Assembly (NCBI GenBank): GCA_016287995.1
Contig: JAEEXW010000080.1
Location: forward strand, 1 to 9,946
Origin: Bacteroidales bacterium
GTDB lineage: Bacteria; Bacteroidota; Bacteroidia; Bacteroidales; UBA3824
Length of the DNA stretch: 9,946 nt
Direction of reading: 5' to 3'
Of this stretch, positions 1 to 5,930 are shown piece by piece; position 1 is the stretch's first letter; each line of letters begins with the position of its first letter. A program made the position numbers and the translations under genes. The notes beneath the pieces are model-generated. The model was not told the origin of the DNA. It ran no database searches and saw only the letters and a program-made list of their open reading frames with translations.

Positions 1-740
1 TCGGACAAATGAACCATATCTTTTTCATAAAAACGATAATCACGAAGTTCGTCCATAACTATCTCATACGAAGGAAAATAATGAACAAACTCATAATTTT
101 TTATAACAAAATTTGTACCCAAATGCAACGTAGATTTCGACAAATTATTGTTGTGAGCCCCGTCCCTAAAATGCCGCAAAGGACTTATTGTTAAGACAAT
201 TTGTATACTTTTATTTATATTTTGTAAATTTTCAACGATATTTTTCAGCGCATTTTCTACTTCTGAAACCGAAATCAAACGCCGCAAAAATTTTTCAGAT
301 AATTGTTTATGACAATTTGCAACCGGCAAACCGTTTTCTTTCAAAAAATACACAAACGCCGTCCCAAGCGTTATAAAAACAACGTCCGCAGTTTTAAAAA
401 AAACGTATGCCTTTTCCATACTGTCATTCGCCTTAATGACAGCCTTTTGCAAATCTGAATCCGAAAACCGCCCGTGAAAATCATAACTGTTGTAAAGTGT
501 GCCGTCAAAGAAAAAATCTTTGTCAGAATAACGCCTACCGCTCAAAACATTTTCAATCATCATGCTGATTGACAGCGGATTATAAAGTATACCAGAAGGA
601 TTGACAAGGCACTGAAACTTCGCATTTTCAAAATACTTGCTGATATTCTCCGCAAAACACGACCCAATAAAAACCAATTTTGAAGTATAATCAATTGAAA
701 ATGAAGACTTTTCTATCTCAACAGGCGTAAAAAAATTCAT
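1..740 (-). CDS. GSCFA-family protein, C-terminus cut by window edge
   Basis: The frame is open from an ATG at 738-740 to the window edge: 246 complete codons and no stop, so the C-terminus lies outside. The family-defining motif FIGSCFAENI is at residues 24-33. Further family-like blocks are TLGTAF (124-129), TISPLRHFRDG (184-194) and the stretch at 221-246 with FPSYEI, DELRDYRFY and DMVH. Members are usually a little over 300 residues, so about a quarter is missing. The family is poorly characterised and thought to be related to SGNH hydrolases. On that view S27 of GSC would be the block-I serine and D241-x-x-H244 the block-V Asp/His pair; this assignment is my inference. No signal peptide or membrane segment is visible, so it is probably cytoplasmic, unlike its two exported operon partners. 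The start follows the upstream stop by 7 bases, so it is probably co-transcribed and translationally coupled. Family call is firm; activity unknown. Confidence 0.93.
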   Translation of the reverse strand, partial: MNFFTPVEIEKSSFSIDYTSKLVFIGSCFAENISKYFENAKFQCLVNPSGILYNPLSISMMIENVLSGRRYSDKDFFFDGTLYNSYDFHGRFSDSDLQKAVIKANDSMEKAYVFFKTADVVFITLGTAFVYFLKENGLPVANCHKQLSEKFLRRLISVSEVENALKNIVENLQNINKSIQIVLTISPLRHFRDGAHNNNLSKSTLHLGTNFVIKNYEFVHYFPSYEIVMDELRDYRFYEKDMVHLS

Positions 741-747
741 AATATTT

Positions 748-1191
748 CTAAAAGGTATTTATTCCAAAAGCATATTCCAAATATTTTGATAACGTATTAT
801 AATCCATAACGTTACCATTACATTTTATAATTTCAAACTGCCGCTTCGGGGGAAAAATCCCGATTTGCGGCAGTTTGTCATCTTTTTTTATCGTAAGAAT
901 CCCCGCCAACAAAGAATTTTTGGTAACATTTACCGCATAAAAATTCATATAAGCGGAATATTTTACGGAAATTTCGTTAAAAATTTTTGCCTGTTTTTCG
1001 CAGTTGACGACATAATCGTCGTAAAAAAGACAAATATGCGGCTTTACTCCTATCACTTTAAAATCCTTTGTTACCGTGTCAATGCTGCAAATATTTTCGT
1101 AAAAATACTCAGTATCAACAACTTGAACATTTCTGTTAAAGGAAATGGAACATGAGGCGAACAGCAGAAAAACAAGCAAAAACTTTTTCAT
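748..1191 (-). CDS. Small lipoprotein with degenerate thioredoxin-like fold
   Basis: This is a 147-residue protein. The N-terminus is a lipoprotein signal, MKKFLLVFLLFAS then C14 (lipobox-like FASC), so the mature protein is probably lipid-anchored in the envelope. Residues 55-75 line up without gaps with the thioredoxin active-site region: LFYDDYVVNCEKQ matches the pattern F-W-A-x-W-C-G-P-C-K. Here the first cysteine is V61 and the second is retained as C64. LPQIGIF (107-113) fits the cis-proline strand, and the C-terminal helix 130-142 fits the last thioredoxin helix. Without the nucleophilic cysteine it cannot work as an ordinary thiol-disulfide oxidoreductase; a binding or structural role is inferred. 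The mature part also holds C35, C54 and C124. The gene begins 5 bases after the GH51 stop and ends 7 bases before the GSCFA start, with no terminator on either side, which suggests one operon. The fold call rests on pattern matching by eye. Confidence 0.72.
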   Translation of the reverse strand: MKKFLLVFLLFASCSISFNRNVQVVDTEYFYENICSIDTVTKDFKVIGVKPHICLFYDDYVVNCEKQAKIFNEISVKYSAYMNFYAVNVTKNSLLAGILTIKKDDKLPQIGIFPPKRQFEIIKCNGNVMDYNTLSKYLEYAFGINTF

Positions 1192-1196
1192 TCAAA

Positions 1197-3227
1197 TTAT
1201 TTCTTAATTCTGTAAATTCTGAACGTCATCGCCGGAACGCTGTCTTCCAAAACCGAAACCTTGTCGCCGGAAGCCTTTGCTGAGCCTTTTTGCGGAGTGA
1301 TTTTCGTCGGATTGTCAAGCGTGTTGTCAGCGTCCATGTCGGAAGACGTAAGTGTCAAAGTTTCAACATCATGCGAACCTTTTAAACCATTCAAATTCAA
1401 TTTTACAGGCTGCGCATTTTTGCTTGTGTTAACAACTTTTACGATAACAACGTTTTCCTTGCTGTCCAAAACTGCACTCGCAAAAAGTCCGTCCTGATCG
1501 CTGTCGCCGGCAACAACTTTTTTGTTCATCAAAAGCGGCAAAACGTTTGTGCCTTTGTTCAAAGAATACATCTGCTGAACATAATACGAAACCGAGCGGA
1601 AAGACCTCAGATTGTCGAACCAAATTGCGTCGGGTCTCCACTGCCAACCTTCAACATGCGCAAAAAGCGGAGCGTAAGTCGCCATGTGAACAACATCTGC
1701 ATTGCGCTCGATTCCCGTCATAAAAGCGGCTTCAAGAAGTGAGGTTTCAAAATGATTCCATTTTTTGCCCTTGCCATGACAAGCATATTCGCCCGCAAAA
1801 ATCTTCGGGCCTTTTCTGTCGTATTTGTCGTAACGGTGACGGTTTTCAGCACTCAAAAACCACGATTCAGGTCTGTAAAAATGCTCGTCGTAAAGGTCTA
1901 CGCCGATTTCTTTCATTTTGGGTTGCAACATATTGAATTTTTCGCCTTCGGAATCGGGACCCGTTGTACCTATCAACTTGATATTAGGATATTTAGCACG
2001 AATTGCGTCAGAGAATTTTTTCAATCTTTCCGTAAAAACGGGATTGTCTTTGTAGTCCCACTGCTCGTTGCCGACGCCCAAAAATTTCAGGTTGAAAGGC
2101 TCCGGATGCCCCATTTCTGCGCGGACTTTTCCCCATTTTGTTGACTTGTCGCCGTTTGCAAACTCTATCAAATCCAAAGCGTCCTGAATATACGGCTGCA
2201 AATTGTCGATAGGACAATGCGCCTCCATGTCAGGCTCACCCCATTTTTTGTTCTCGTTCTGAAACTGACACGCAAGACCGCAACTTATAACCGGCAACGG
2301 CTCAGATCCGAAATCCTCGCACAATTGGAAAAATTCAAAAAATCCCAAACCGTAACTTTGATAATAATCAGGATAAAACCTGAAATCAAAAGTGTAATGC
2401 CAACGGTTTTCGTTGAGTTTGCGGTTTTCTACCGGACCGACGGAATTTTTCCATTGATAACGGCTTTCCAAATCCGTGCCTTCAACAATACACCCGCCCG
2501 GAAAACGGAAAACACCGGGTTTCATATCGAAAAGTGCCTGAGCCAAATCTTTTCGCATACCGTTTTCCCTGCCTTTCCAAGTATCTGTCGGAAAGAGAGA
2601 TACGTGTTCAAGGTCTGTGGTAACAACGGGCTGTTTGTCAAAGCCGCGAAGAAAAATCCTCATTGAGGCTTTCGGATTTGTAACCTTGCCTTTAAATTTT
2701 GCAGTATATTTTTTCCATTCTTTGCCTTCGATGTCCACAAAGCAGACTTCCTGCTCCTGAGTCTCGCCCATCGAAGCATTGTCCACTATTTGGACAAGAA
2801 TTGTTGACTTTCCGCCTTCGGGACATCTCGCCCAGACAGAAAATCTGTACTCCTCGCCTTCTTTAATTGGCACGCCGAAAAAGCCTTCGTTTTCGATTCC
2901 CGTATGTTTGTGCGGGTGTCCTGCGTAACGGAGTCTTACATAATGCGGACAGTTTTCAAAAGGTCCGTCATCTTTTAACTCGACGTTTCCGAAAGTTTTC
3001 CAGCCCATAAGGCTTTGAGGAAATTCAAACGAGCGGTTTTTAACCATTTCGGCGTAGAGACCGCCGTCGGCTGCGTAGTTGATGTCTTCAAAGAAAATGC
3101 CGTACATCGTCGGCTGAACCGCTGCCCCTTGTTTTGCGGTGTTGACATCCATAATGTGCTGAGTCTGAGCGTTTAACGGCAAGGCAGCCGACAACGCCAA
3201 AGCACCAAAAATCAATTGTTTTTTCAT
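1197..3227 (-). CDS. Exported GH51 alpha-L-arabinofuranosidase
   Basis: This 676-residue enzyme is predicted to remove terminal alpha-L-arabinofuranosyl groups from arabinan, arabinoxylan or related oligosaccharides, acting in the periplasm or outside the cell. A signal peptide covers residues 1-20 (MKKQLIFGALALSAALPLNA, then QTQ). The conserved MYGIFFEDINYAADGG block is at 41-56. A beta-rich carbohydrate-binding-like module spans about 85-212. The catalytic barrel runs from about 220 to 560, with the acid/base glutamate E388 in GVGNEQW and the nucleophile E480 in FAGEYA. A C-terminal beta-sandwich domain ends near 670. Both catalytic residues are present and the length is normal for Bacteroidota GH51. 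I chose the ATG at 3225-3227: it starts a clean signal peptide and lies just downstream of a promoter. The frame continues 46 codons upstream, but that stretch crosses the neighbouring terminator hairpin and is not protein-like. No Shine-Dalgarno sequence is evident, as is common in this phylum. It is the first gene of an apparent three-gene operon; no SusC/SusD pair is in view. Confidence 0.95.
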   Translation of the reverse strand: MKKQLIFGALALSAALPLNAQTQHIMDVNTAKQGAAVQPTMYGIFFEDINYAADGGLYAEMVKNRSFEFPQSLMGWKTFGNVELKDDGPFENCPHYVRLRYAGHPHKHTGIENEGFFGVPIKEGEEYRFSVWARCPEGGKSTILVQIVDNASMGETQEQEVCFVDIEGKEWKKYTAKFKGKVTNPKASMRIFLRGFDKQPVVTTDLEHVSLFPTDTWKGRENGMRKDLAQALFDMKPGVFRFPGGCIVEGTDLESRYQWKNSVGPVENRKLNENRWHYTFDFRFYPDYYQSYGLGFFEFFQLCEDFGSEPLPVISCGLACQFQNENKKWGEPDMEAHCPIDNLQPYIQDALDLIEFANGDKSTKWGKVRAEMGHPEPFNLKFLGVGNEQWDYKDNPVFTERLKKFSDAIRAKYPNIKLIGTTGPDSEGEKFNMLQPKMKEIGVDLYDEHFYRPESWFLSAENRHRYDKYDRKGPKIFAGEYACHGKGKKWNHFETSLLEAAFMTGIERNADVVHMATYAPLFAHVEGWQWRPDAIWFDNLRSFRSVSYYVQQMYSLNKGTNVLPLLMNKKVVAGDSDQDGLFASAVLDSKENVVIVKVVNTSKNAQPVKLNLNGLKGSHDVETLTLTSSDMDADNTLDNPTKITPQKGSAKASGDKVSVLEDSVPAMTFRIYRIKK

Positions 3228-3263
3228 CTGTCTAAAAAAAATATTAAGTGTTAAATTTTCATA

Positions 3264-3295
3264 CAAAGAAAATGATTTTTTTTTACAACGGCAAA
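3264..3295 (-). promoter_or_regulatory. Putative Bacteroidota promoter for the GH51 operon
   Basis: On the minus strand TTTG (3295-3292) is followed after 20 bases by TTTCTTTG (3271-3264), close to the TTTG-N19-21-TAnnTTTG pattern. The second base of the -7 element deviates (T for A). Transcription would start near 3257, about 30 bases before the GH51 ATG, and just after the terminator of the upstream gene. Spacing and position are good; the -7 match is imperfect. Confidence 0.5.
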
Positions 3296-3305
3296 TTTTT
3301 TTTAT

Positions 3306-3337
3306 AAAAAAAGGGCGGAAAAGACAACTTTCCGCCC
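3306..3337 (-). terminator. Rho-independent terminator of the chemoreceptor gene
   Basis: A perfect 9-bp GC-rich stem (GGGCGGAAA at 3313-3321 pairing with TTTCCGCCC at 3329-3337) encloses a 7-base loop. Read on the minus strand it is followed by seven T residues (3312-3306). It lies about 35 bases past the stop of the chemoreceptor gene and before the GH51 promoter, so it separates the two transcription units. Confidence 0.9.
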
Positions 3338-3346
3338 CAAGAGCAA

Positions 3347-3367
3347 CAAAAACAAAACAAAACAAAA
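3347..3367. repeat. Short pentanucleotide repeat (CAAAA / TTTTG)
   Basis: One CAAAAA unit is followed by three CAAAA units on the plus strand. The repeat sits between the chemoreceptor stop codon and its terminator, so it falls in the 3' untranslated region. It is short and outside any coding frame. Confidence 0.8.
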
Positions 3368-3371
3368 TTTT

Positions 3372-5171
3372 TTAATCTTTAAAATAGTTAATTGCGTTTC
3401 TCAAATTTACTGCCTGCGTTGCCAAATCGTCCGCACTTGCCGCCAGCATTTCGGAAGACGAAGCGTTGACTTTGACAATGCCGTTGAGTTTCTGTATAAT
3501 GTCGTTGACCTGATTTGCGCCCGCGCTCTGCTCCATGCTTGCGTTTGCAATCTCGTTGACAAGCGTTCTTGTGTTTTCGATTTTCGGAATCGTCTGCTGC
3601 ATTACCTGATTTGCGTTTTCCGAGAGTTGAAGACCTTTTTGCGACATTTCGATAATTTCGTCGGCAGCGGCTTTCGACTTTTCGGCAAGCGAACGCACCT
3701 CTTTTGCCACAACAGCGAAACCTTTTCCGTATTCACCCGCGCGGGCCGCCTCAACAGCCGCGTTAAGTGCCAGAATATTAGTCTGAAACGCAATTTCGTT
3801 GATAATGGAAATAGCATCAGAAATAGATTTATTATTATCAAGAAGTTTGTTGATATTAACGACAACTTCGTTGAACTTGTTACAAGCGTCTTGTGAAACT
3901 TCGTTTGTCTTTTTGGCGTTGAAAGTATTCTGCTCGATGTTGCTTGTCATCTCCTGCATCGTCGCCGAAAGGTCTTCGATGTTGTTTGACTGCGTCATAG
4001 AGCCTTCCATCACCTGTTGCGAAGTGGAGTTTACCTGCGAAGAATTTGCGGCGAGAGTCTCCGCTCCCGCTTTTATAACATCCACAATTTCAGAGAGTTT
4101 TTCTCCCATAGTGCGGATATTGTCGCACATCATGCCTATTTCATCATCCGACTTGTAGTCTATTTTGAACTTCAAATTTCCCTCCGAAATTTTCTTTATC
4201 GCACCTGAAAGTTGGTCAAGCGGTTTTGACAAAACCTGATTGAGTCGCGAAACAACCACAAAAATAATTACGCCAATAACGCAAACAAGAAAAATAATCA
4301 TCACTTTCAAGGTTTGCATAGCAGAACTTTTAAGTTCTTCGTCAGGCAACGTTCCTATTACAAACCATCCCGGCGAACCTTCAATCTTACGGCTCATAAC
4401 ATATTGCAACTCACCTGTTTTCGCTTCTTTTGCGTAAGCCGTACAATCCACTCCCCTTATTACCGACTCACCTACAACTTCAAGACCGGGATAAACATCC
4501 TTACCATCTGTAATAAGATTAAAATTCATAATAAGTTCATCGTACATGGTACCTATTATTTCCGCCTTTTCGTCAACGATATACGTAACACCATTTTTGC
4601 CGAACTTGCAATCCGCAACTACCTTTTGAAGAGTTGTTAAACTTACGTTTCCGCAAATTGCTCCGACAAGATTGCCATTTTGTATAATCGGAACGCCCAA
4701 TGTATATTTTTTCTCACCGGTGGATTTTGAAATATCGGGACTTGTCATCGCAAAGTCTTTGTGCTCTGAAAAAATCTCCTTAAAATATTTTCTGTCTGAA
4801 ATATTATTCGGCGACCAACCCTTTCCTGCAATATAATAACTGCCGTCAGGATAGACAATAAAAAGCAGAGAAAAATAATCTGCTTCGTCTTTTGCCAATT
4901 CATCAAGACGATCTTTGAAAGAATCTACATTCATAGTTCTAAACAAAGGCTCAGAGGCTATCCATTTGAGTTCGTCTTTCATAATATTAAGTTTCACTGT
5001 AACCTCTTTTGCAGATTTTGCCGAAAGTTCCTGCATACAATACTCAAAGAAATCCTTTTGGGTATTAAAACTTGTTCTGTAACTTACAACCATCATAACT
5101 ATCAAAAGAATAGTTACAAATGGAATTATCACTCTCAGAATTTTCATCTGAACAGAATTTTTTTTCGCCAT
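3372..5171 (-). CDS. Methyl-accepting chemotaxis-type transmembrane receptor (dCache-HAMP-MCP)
   Basis: This 599-residue sensor should bind a ligand in the periplasm and signal to a cytoplasmic CheA/CheW-type complex. Membrane segment 1 is at about 10-30. A double-Cache-like sensor spans about 40-285, with family landmarks YPDG (107-110), SDRKYFKEI (125-133), the 150-162 block ending in GVPI, and PGWFVIGTLP (267-276). The R-x-W-Y amino-acid-binding pattern is not seen (the site reads DRKYF), so the ligand is unknown. Membrane segment 2 is at about 288-308 and HAMP at about 309-362, including KPLDQL and DEIGMM. The signalling coiled coil fills 365-599. Its hairpin tip is near-identical to that of E. 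coli Tsr, and F462, R477 and E480 match Tsr trimer-contact residues F373, R388 and E391. There is no C-terminal CheR/CheB-tethering pentapeptide. The start ATG has AAAGAGAT immediately upstream. It appears monocistronic, with its own promoter and terminator and no che gene beside it. Confidence 0.95.
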   Translation of the reverse strand: MAKKNSVQMKILRVIIPFVTILLIVMMVVSYRTSFNTQKDFFEYCMQELSAKSAKEVTVKLNIMKDELKWIASEPLFRTMNVDSFKDRLDELAKDEADYFSLLFIVYPDGSYYIAGKGWSPNNISDRKYFKEIFSEHKDFAMTSPDISKSTGEKKYTLGVPIIQNGNLVGAICGNVSLTTLQKVVADCKFGKNGVTYIVDEKAEIIGTMYDELIMNFNLITDGKDVYPGLEVVGESVIRGVDCTAYAKEAKTGELQYVMSRKIEGSPGWFVIGTLPDEELKSSAMQTLKVMIIFLVCVIGVIIFVVVSRLNQVLSKPLDQLSGAIKKISEGNLKFKIDYKSDDEIGMMCDNIRTMGEKLSEIVDVIKAGAETLAANSSQVNSTSQQVMEGSMTQSNNIEDLSATMQEMTSNIEQNTFNAKKTNEVSQDACNKFNEVVVNINKLLDNNKSISDAISIINEIAFQTNILALNAAVEAARAGEYGKGFAVVAKEVRSLAEKSKAAADEIIEMSQKGLQLSENANQVMQQTIPKIENTRTLVNEIANASMEQSAGANQVNDIIQKLNGIVKVNASSSEMLAASADDLATQAVNLRNAINYFKD

Positions 5172-5208
5172 ATCTCTTTACATTTAAATATGTGATACAT
5201 TTATTTCC

Positions 5209-5241
5209 TAACTAAGTAGTACAAAATATATGCCTTAGTTA
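5209..5241 (-). repeat. Inverted repeat in the chemoreceptor leader
   Basis: TAACTAAG (5209-5216) and CTTAGTTA (5234-5241) are perfect 8-base inverted arms separated by 17 bases. If transcription starts near 5260, the repeat lies in the 5' leader, ending about 37 bases before the ATG. It could form an RNA hairpin or serve as a protein-binding site. The arms are AT-rich, so RNA stability would be modest. Confidence 0.55.
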
Positions 5242-5247
5242 ATATTG

Positions 5248-5281
5248 AATTAAAGTTTAATTGCCCCAAAATTAAAGTTTA
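5248..5281. promoter_or_regulatory. Tandem palindromic repeats overlapping the chemoreceptor promoter (possible operator)
   Basis: ATTAAAGTTTA occurs twice (5249-5259 and 5271-5281), exactly 22 bases apart, or about two helical turns. The first copy is embedded in a perfect palindrome, AATTAAA-G-TTTAATT (5248-5262). The second keeps the TAAA-G-TTTA core, with partly symmetric flanks. One copy covers the predicted start point and the other overlaps the -7 element, as expected of a repressor site. Chance repeats are possible in such AT-rich DNA. Confidence 0.45.
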
Positions 5282-5297
5282 TTTTCAAAACTGCAAA
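5267..5297 (-). promoter_or_regulatory. Putative Bacteroidota promoter for the chemoreceptor gene
   Basis: On the minus strand TTTG (5297-5294) is followed after 19 bases by TAATTTTG (5274-5267), a full match to TAnnTTTG. Transcription would start near 5260, giving a leader of about 90 bases that carries the inverted repeat. The site lies downstream of the preceding gene's terminator, as expected for an independent unit. Confidence 0.7.
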
Positions 5298-5309
5298 ATT
5301 TTTTTAAAT

Positions 5310-5357
5310 AAAAAAAGAGGCTGTCTTCCTTTTTCAGGAAAAGACATCCTCTTTTTT
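5310..5357 (-). terminator. Rho-independent terminator after the DUF1573-like gene
   Basis: A long imperfect hairpin is flanked by A and T runs: GAGG (5317-5320) pairs with CCTC (5348-5351), TGTCTT (5322-5327) with AAGACA (5341-5346), and a short inner CCT/AGG helix closes the loop. On the minus strand it ends in seven T residues (5316-5310). It begins about 22 bases past the stop of the gene ending at 5380. The T run on the plus strand means it could work both ways, but no plus-strand gene ends here. Confidence 0.85.
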
Positions 5358-5379
5358 AACAAACTACATAAACAATTTC

Positions 5380-5796
5380 TTAGTTGGATCTAATCTTATA
5401 AGTAAGTTGAGCATTTTTTGACTGATTGCCTCTTCTGTCAAAATAACTTACGTTGATCACAATCTCTTCTCCGTTGACTGCGCCGGAATAGTTGGGGTCG
5501 ATAACGATTTTTACCTTGCCTTTTCCGAACTCCTCAATGCCTTTTTGCAAAGACATTGCGCTGACACCTGCGGGAACTGCAAATCCCGTGATTTTCATTG
5601 TGGCGTTTTCCTTGTTCTCGATGGTAACAATTCTCTCCACAACTTTGCTTTCCAACTTGCCGAAATCAACGCTTAATGCGTTGTCGCCTGTACTGCGCGT
5701 AAGACCGAACAAGTTAGCCTCTTCCTCTTCGCTCTGAGCCATACAATTCATGCTCAAAAGAAGCATTACACCTAAAATTGTAAAAATTTTCTTCAT
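5380..5796 (-). CDS. Small exported DUF1573-like protein
   Basis: This protein has 138 residues. The signal peptide MKKIFTILGVMLLLSMNCMA is followed by a short acidic start (SEEEE). C18 is preceded by Asn and is not a convincing lipobox, so signal peptidase I cleavage near residue 20 or 21 and a periplasmic or secreted product are predicted. Residues 42-135 resemble a single Ig-like domain of the DUF1573/ASPM-SPD2-Hydin type: VDFGKLES, then a strand with IENKENATMKITGFAVPAG, then KVKIVIDPNYSGAVNGE, then two closing strands. The function of such proteins in Bacteroidota is unknown. The gene stands alone on its strand, between a near-consensus promoter and a strong terminator, and diverges from tamB. 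The strong signals suggest good expression. The domain match is by eye and is weaker than a typical DUF1573 sequence. Confidence 0.75.
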   Translation of the reverse strand: MKKIFTILGVMLLLSMNCMAQSEEEEANLFGLTRSTGDNALSVDFGKLESKVVERIVTIENKENATMKITGFAVPAGVSAMSLQKGIEEFGKGKVKIVIDPNYSGAVNGEEIVINVSYFDRRGNQSKNAQLTYKIRSN

Positions 5797-5827
5797 GGTT
5801 GTATATAATTTTAAAAAAGTTAATGTG

Positions 5828-5859
5828 CAAAATTAATATTTTTTTTAATTAATTGCAAA
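5828..5859 (-). promoter_or_regulatory. Near-consensus Bacteroidota promoter for the DUF1573-like gene
   Basis: On the minus strand TTTG (5859-5856) is followed after 20 bases by TAATTTTG (5835-5828), a full match to both elements with ideal spacing. Transcription would start near 5821, about 25 bases before the ATG. This is the best promoter in the window. Confidence 0.8.
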
Positions 5860-5878
5860 AAAAATACCAGTTTTTTTA

Positions 5879-5909
5879 TTGTATATAACGTAAAAATTGA
5901 GTTACTTTG
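5879..5909 (+). promoter_or_regulatory. Putative promoter for tamB
   Basis: TTG (5879-5881) is followed after 20 bases by TTACTTTG (5902-5909), which matches TAnnTTTG except at the second base. Transcription would start near 5916, leaving a short leader of about 15 bases to the GTG at 5931. It lies back to back with the promoter of the divergent gene, with 19 bases between the two upstream elements; that gap holds an A tract facing a T tract. Confidence 0.5.
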
Positions 5910-5930
5910 TATCCGAAAACTGATTTTTTT

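Noticed and set aside
9..376. Plus-strand frames of about 60 codons opposite the GSCFA gene
   Set aside because: They are low-complexity Phe/Tyr/Ile/Lys/Asn-rich translations of the antisense strand of a clear gene.
1261..2666. Plus-strand frames of 65-149 codons opposite the GH51 gene
   Set aside because: They are complements of a gene with intact catalytic motifs, have no family resemblance and overlap each other.
3228..3365. N-terminal 46-codon extension of the GH51 frame to an ATG at 3365
   Set aside because: It runs through the terminator hairpin and the promoter, is Phe/Lys/Cys-rich from poly-A/T tracts, and would bury a clean signal peptide.
3347..3367. CAAAA repeat as a possible phase-variation tract
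   Set aside because: It has only four units and lies after the stop codon and before the terminator, so slippage would not change a reading frame or a promoter.
5222..5230. TATATTTTG (minus strand) as the chemoreceptor -7 element
   Set aside because: The internal spacing is one base too long and no TTTG lies 19-21 bases upstream; the site at 5267-5297 fits both elements better.
5310..5357. Possible riboswitch or small RNA in the hairpin near 5330
   Set aside because: A simple stem flanked by A/T runs right after a stop codon is fully explained as a terminator.
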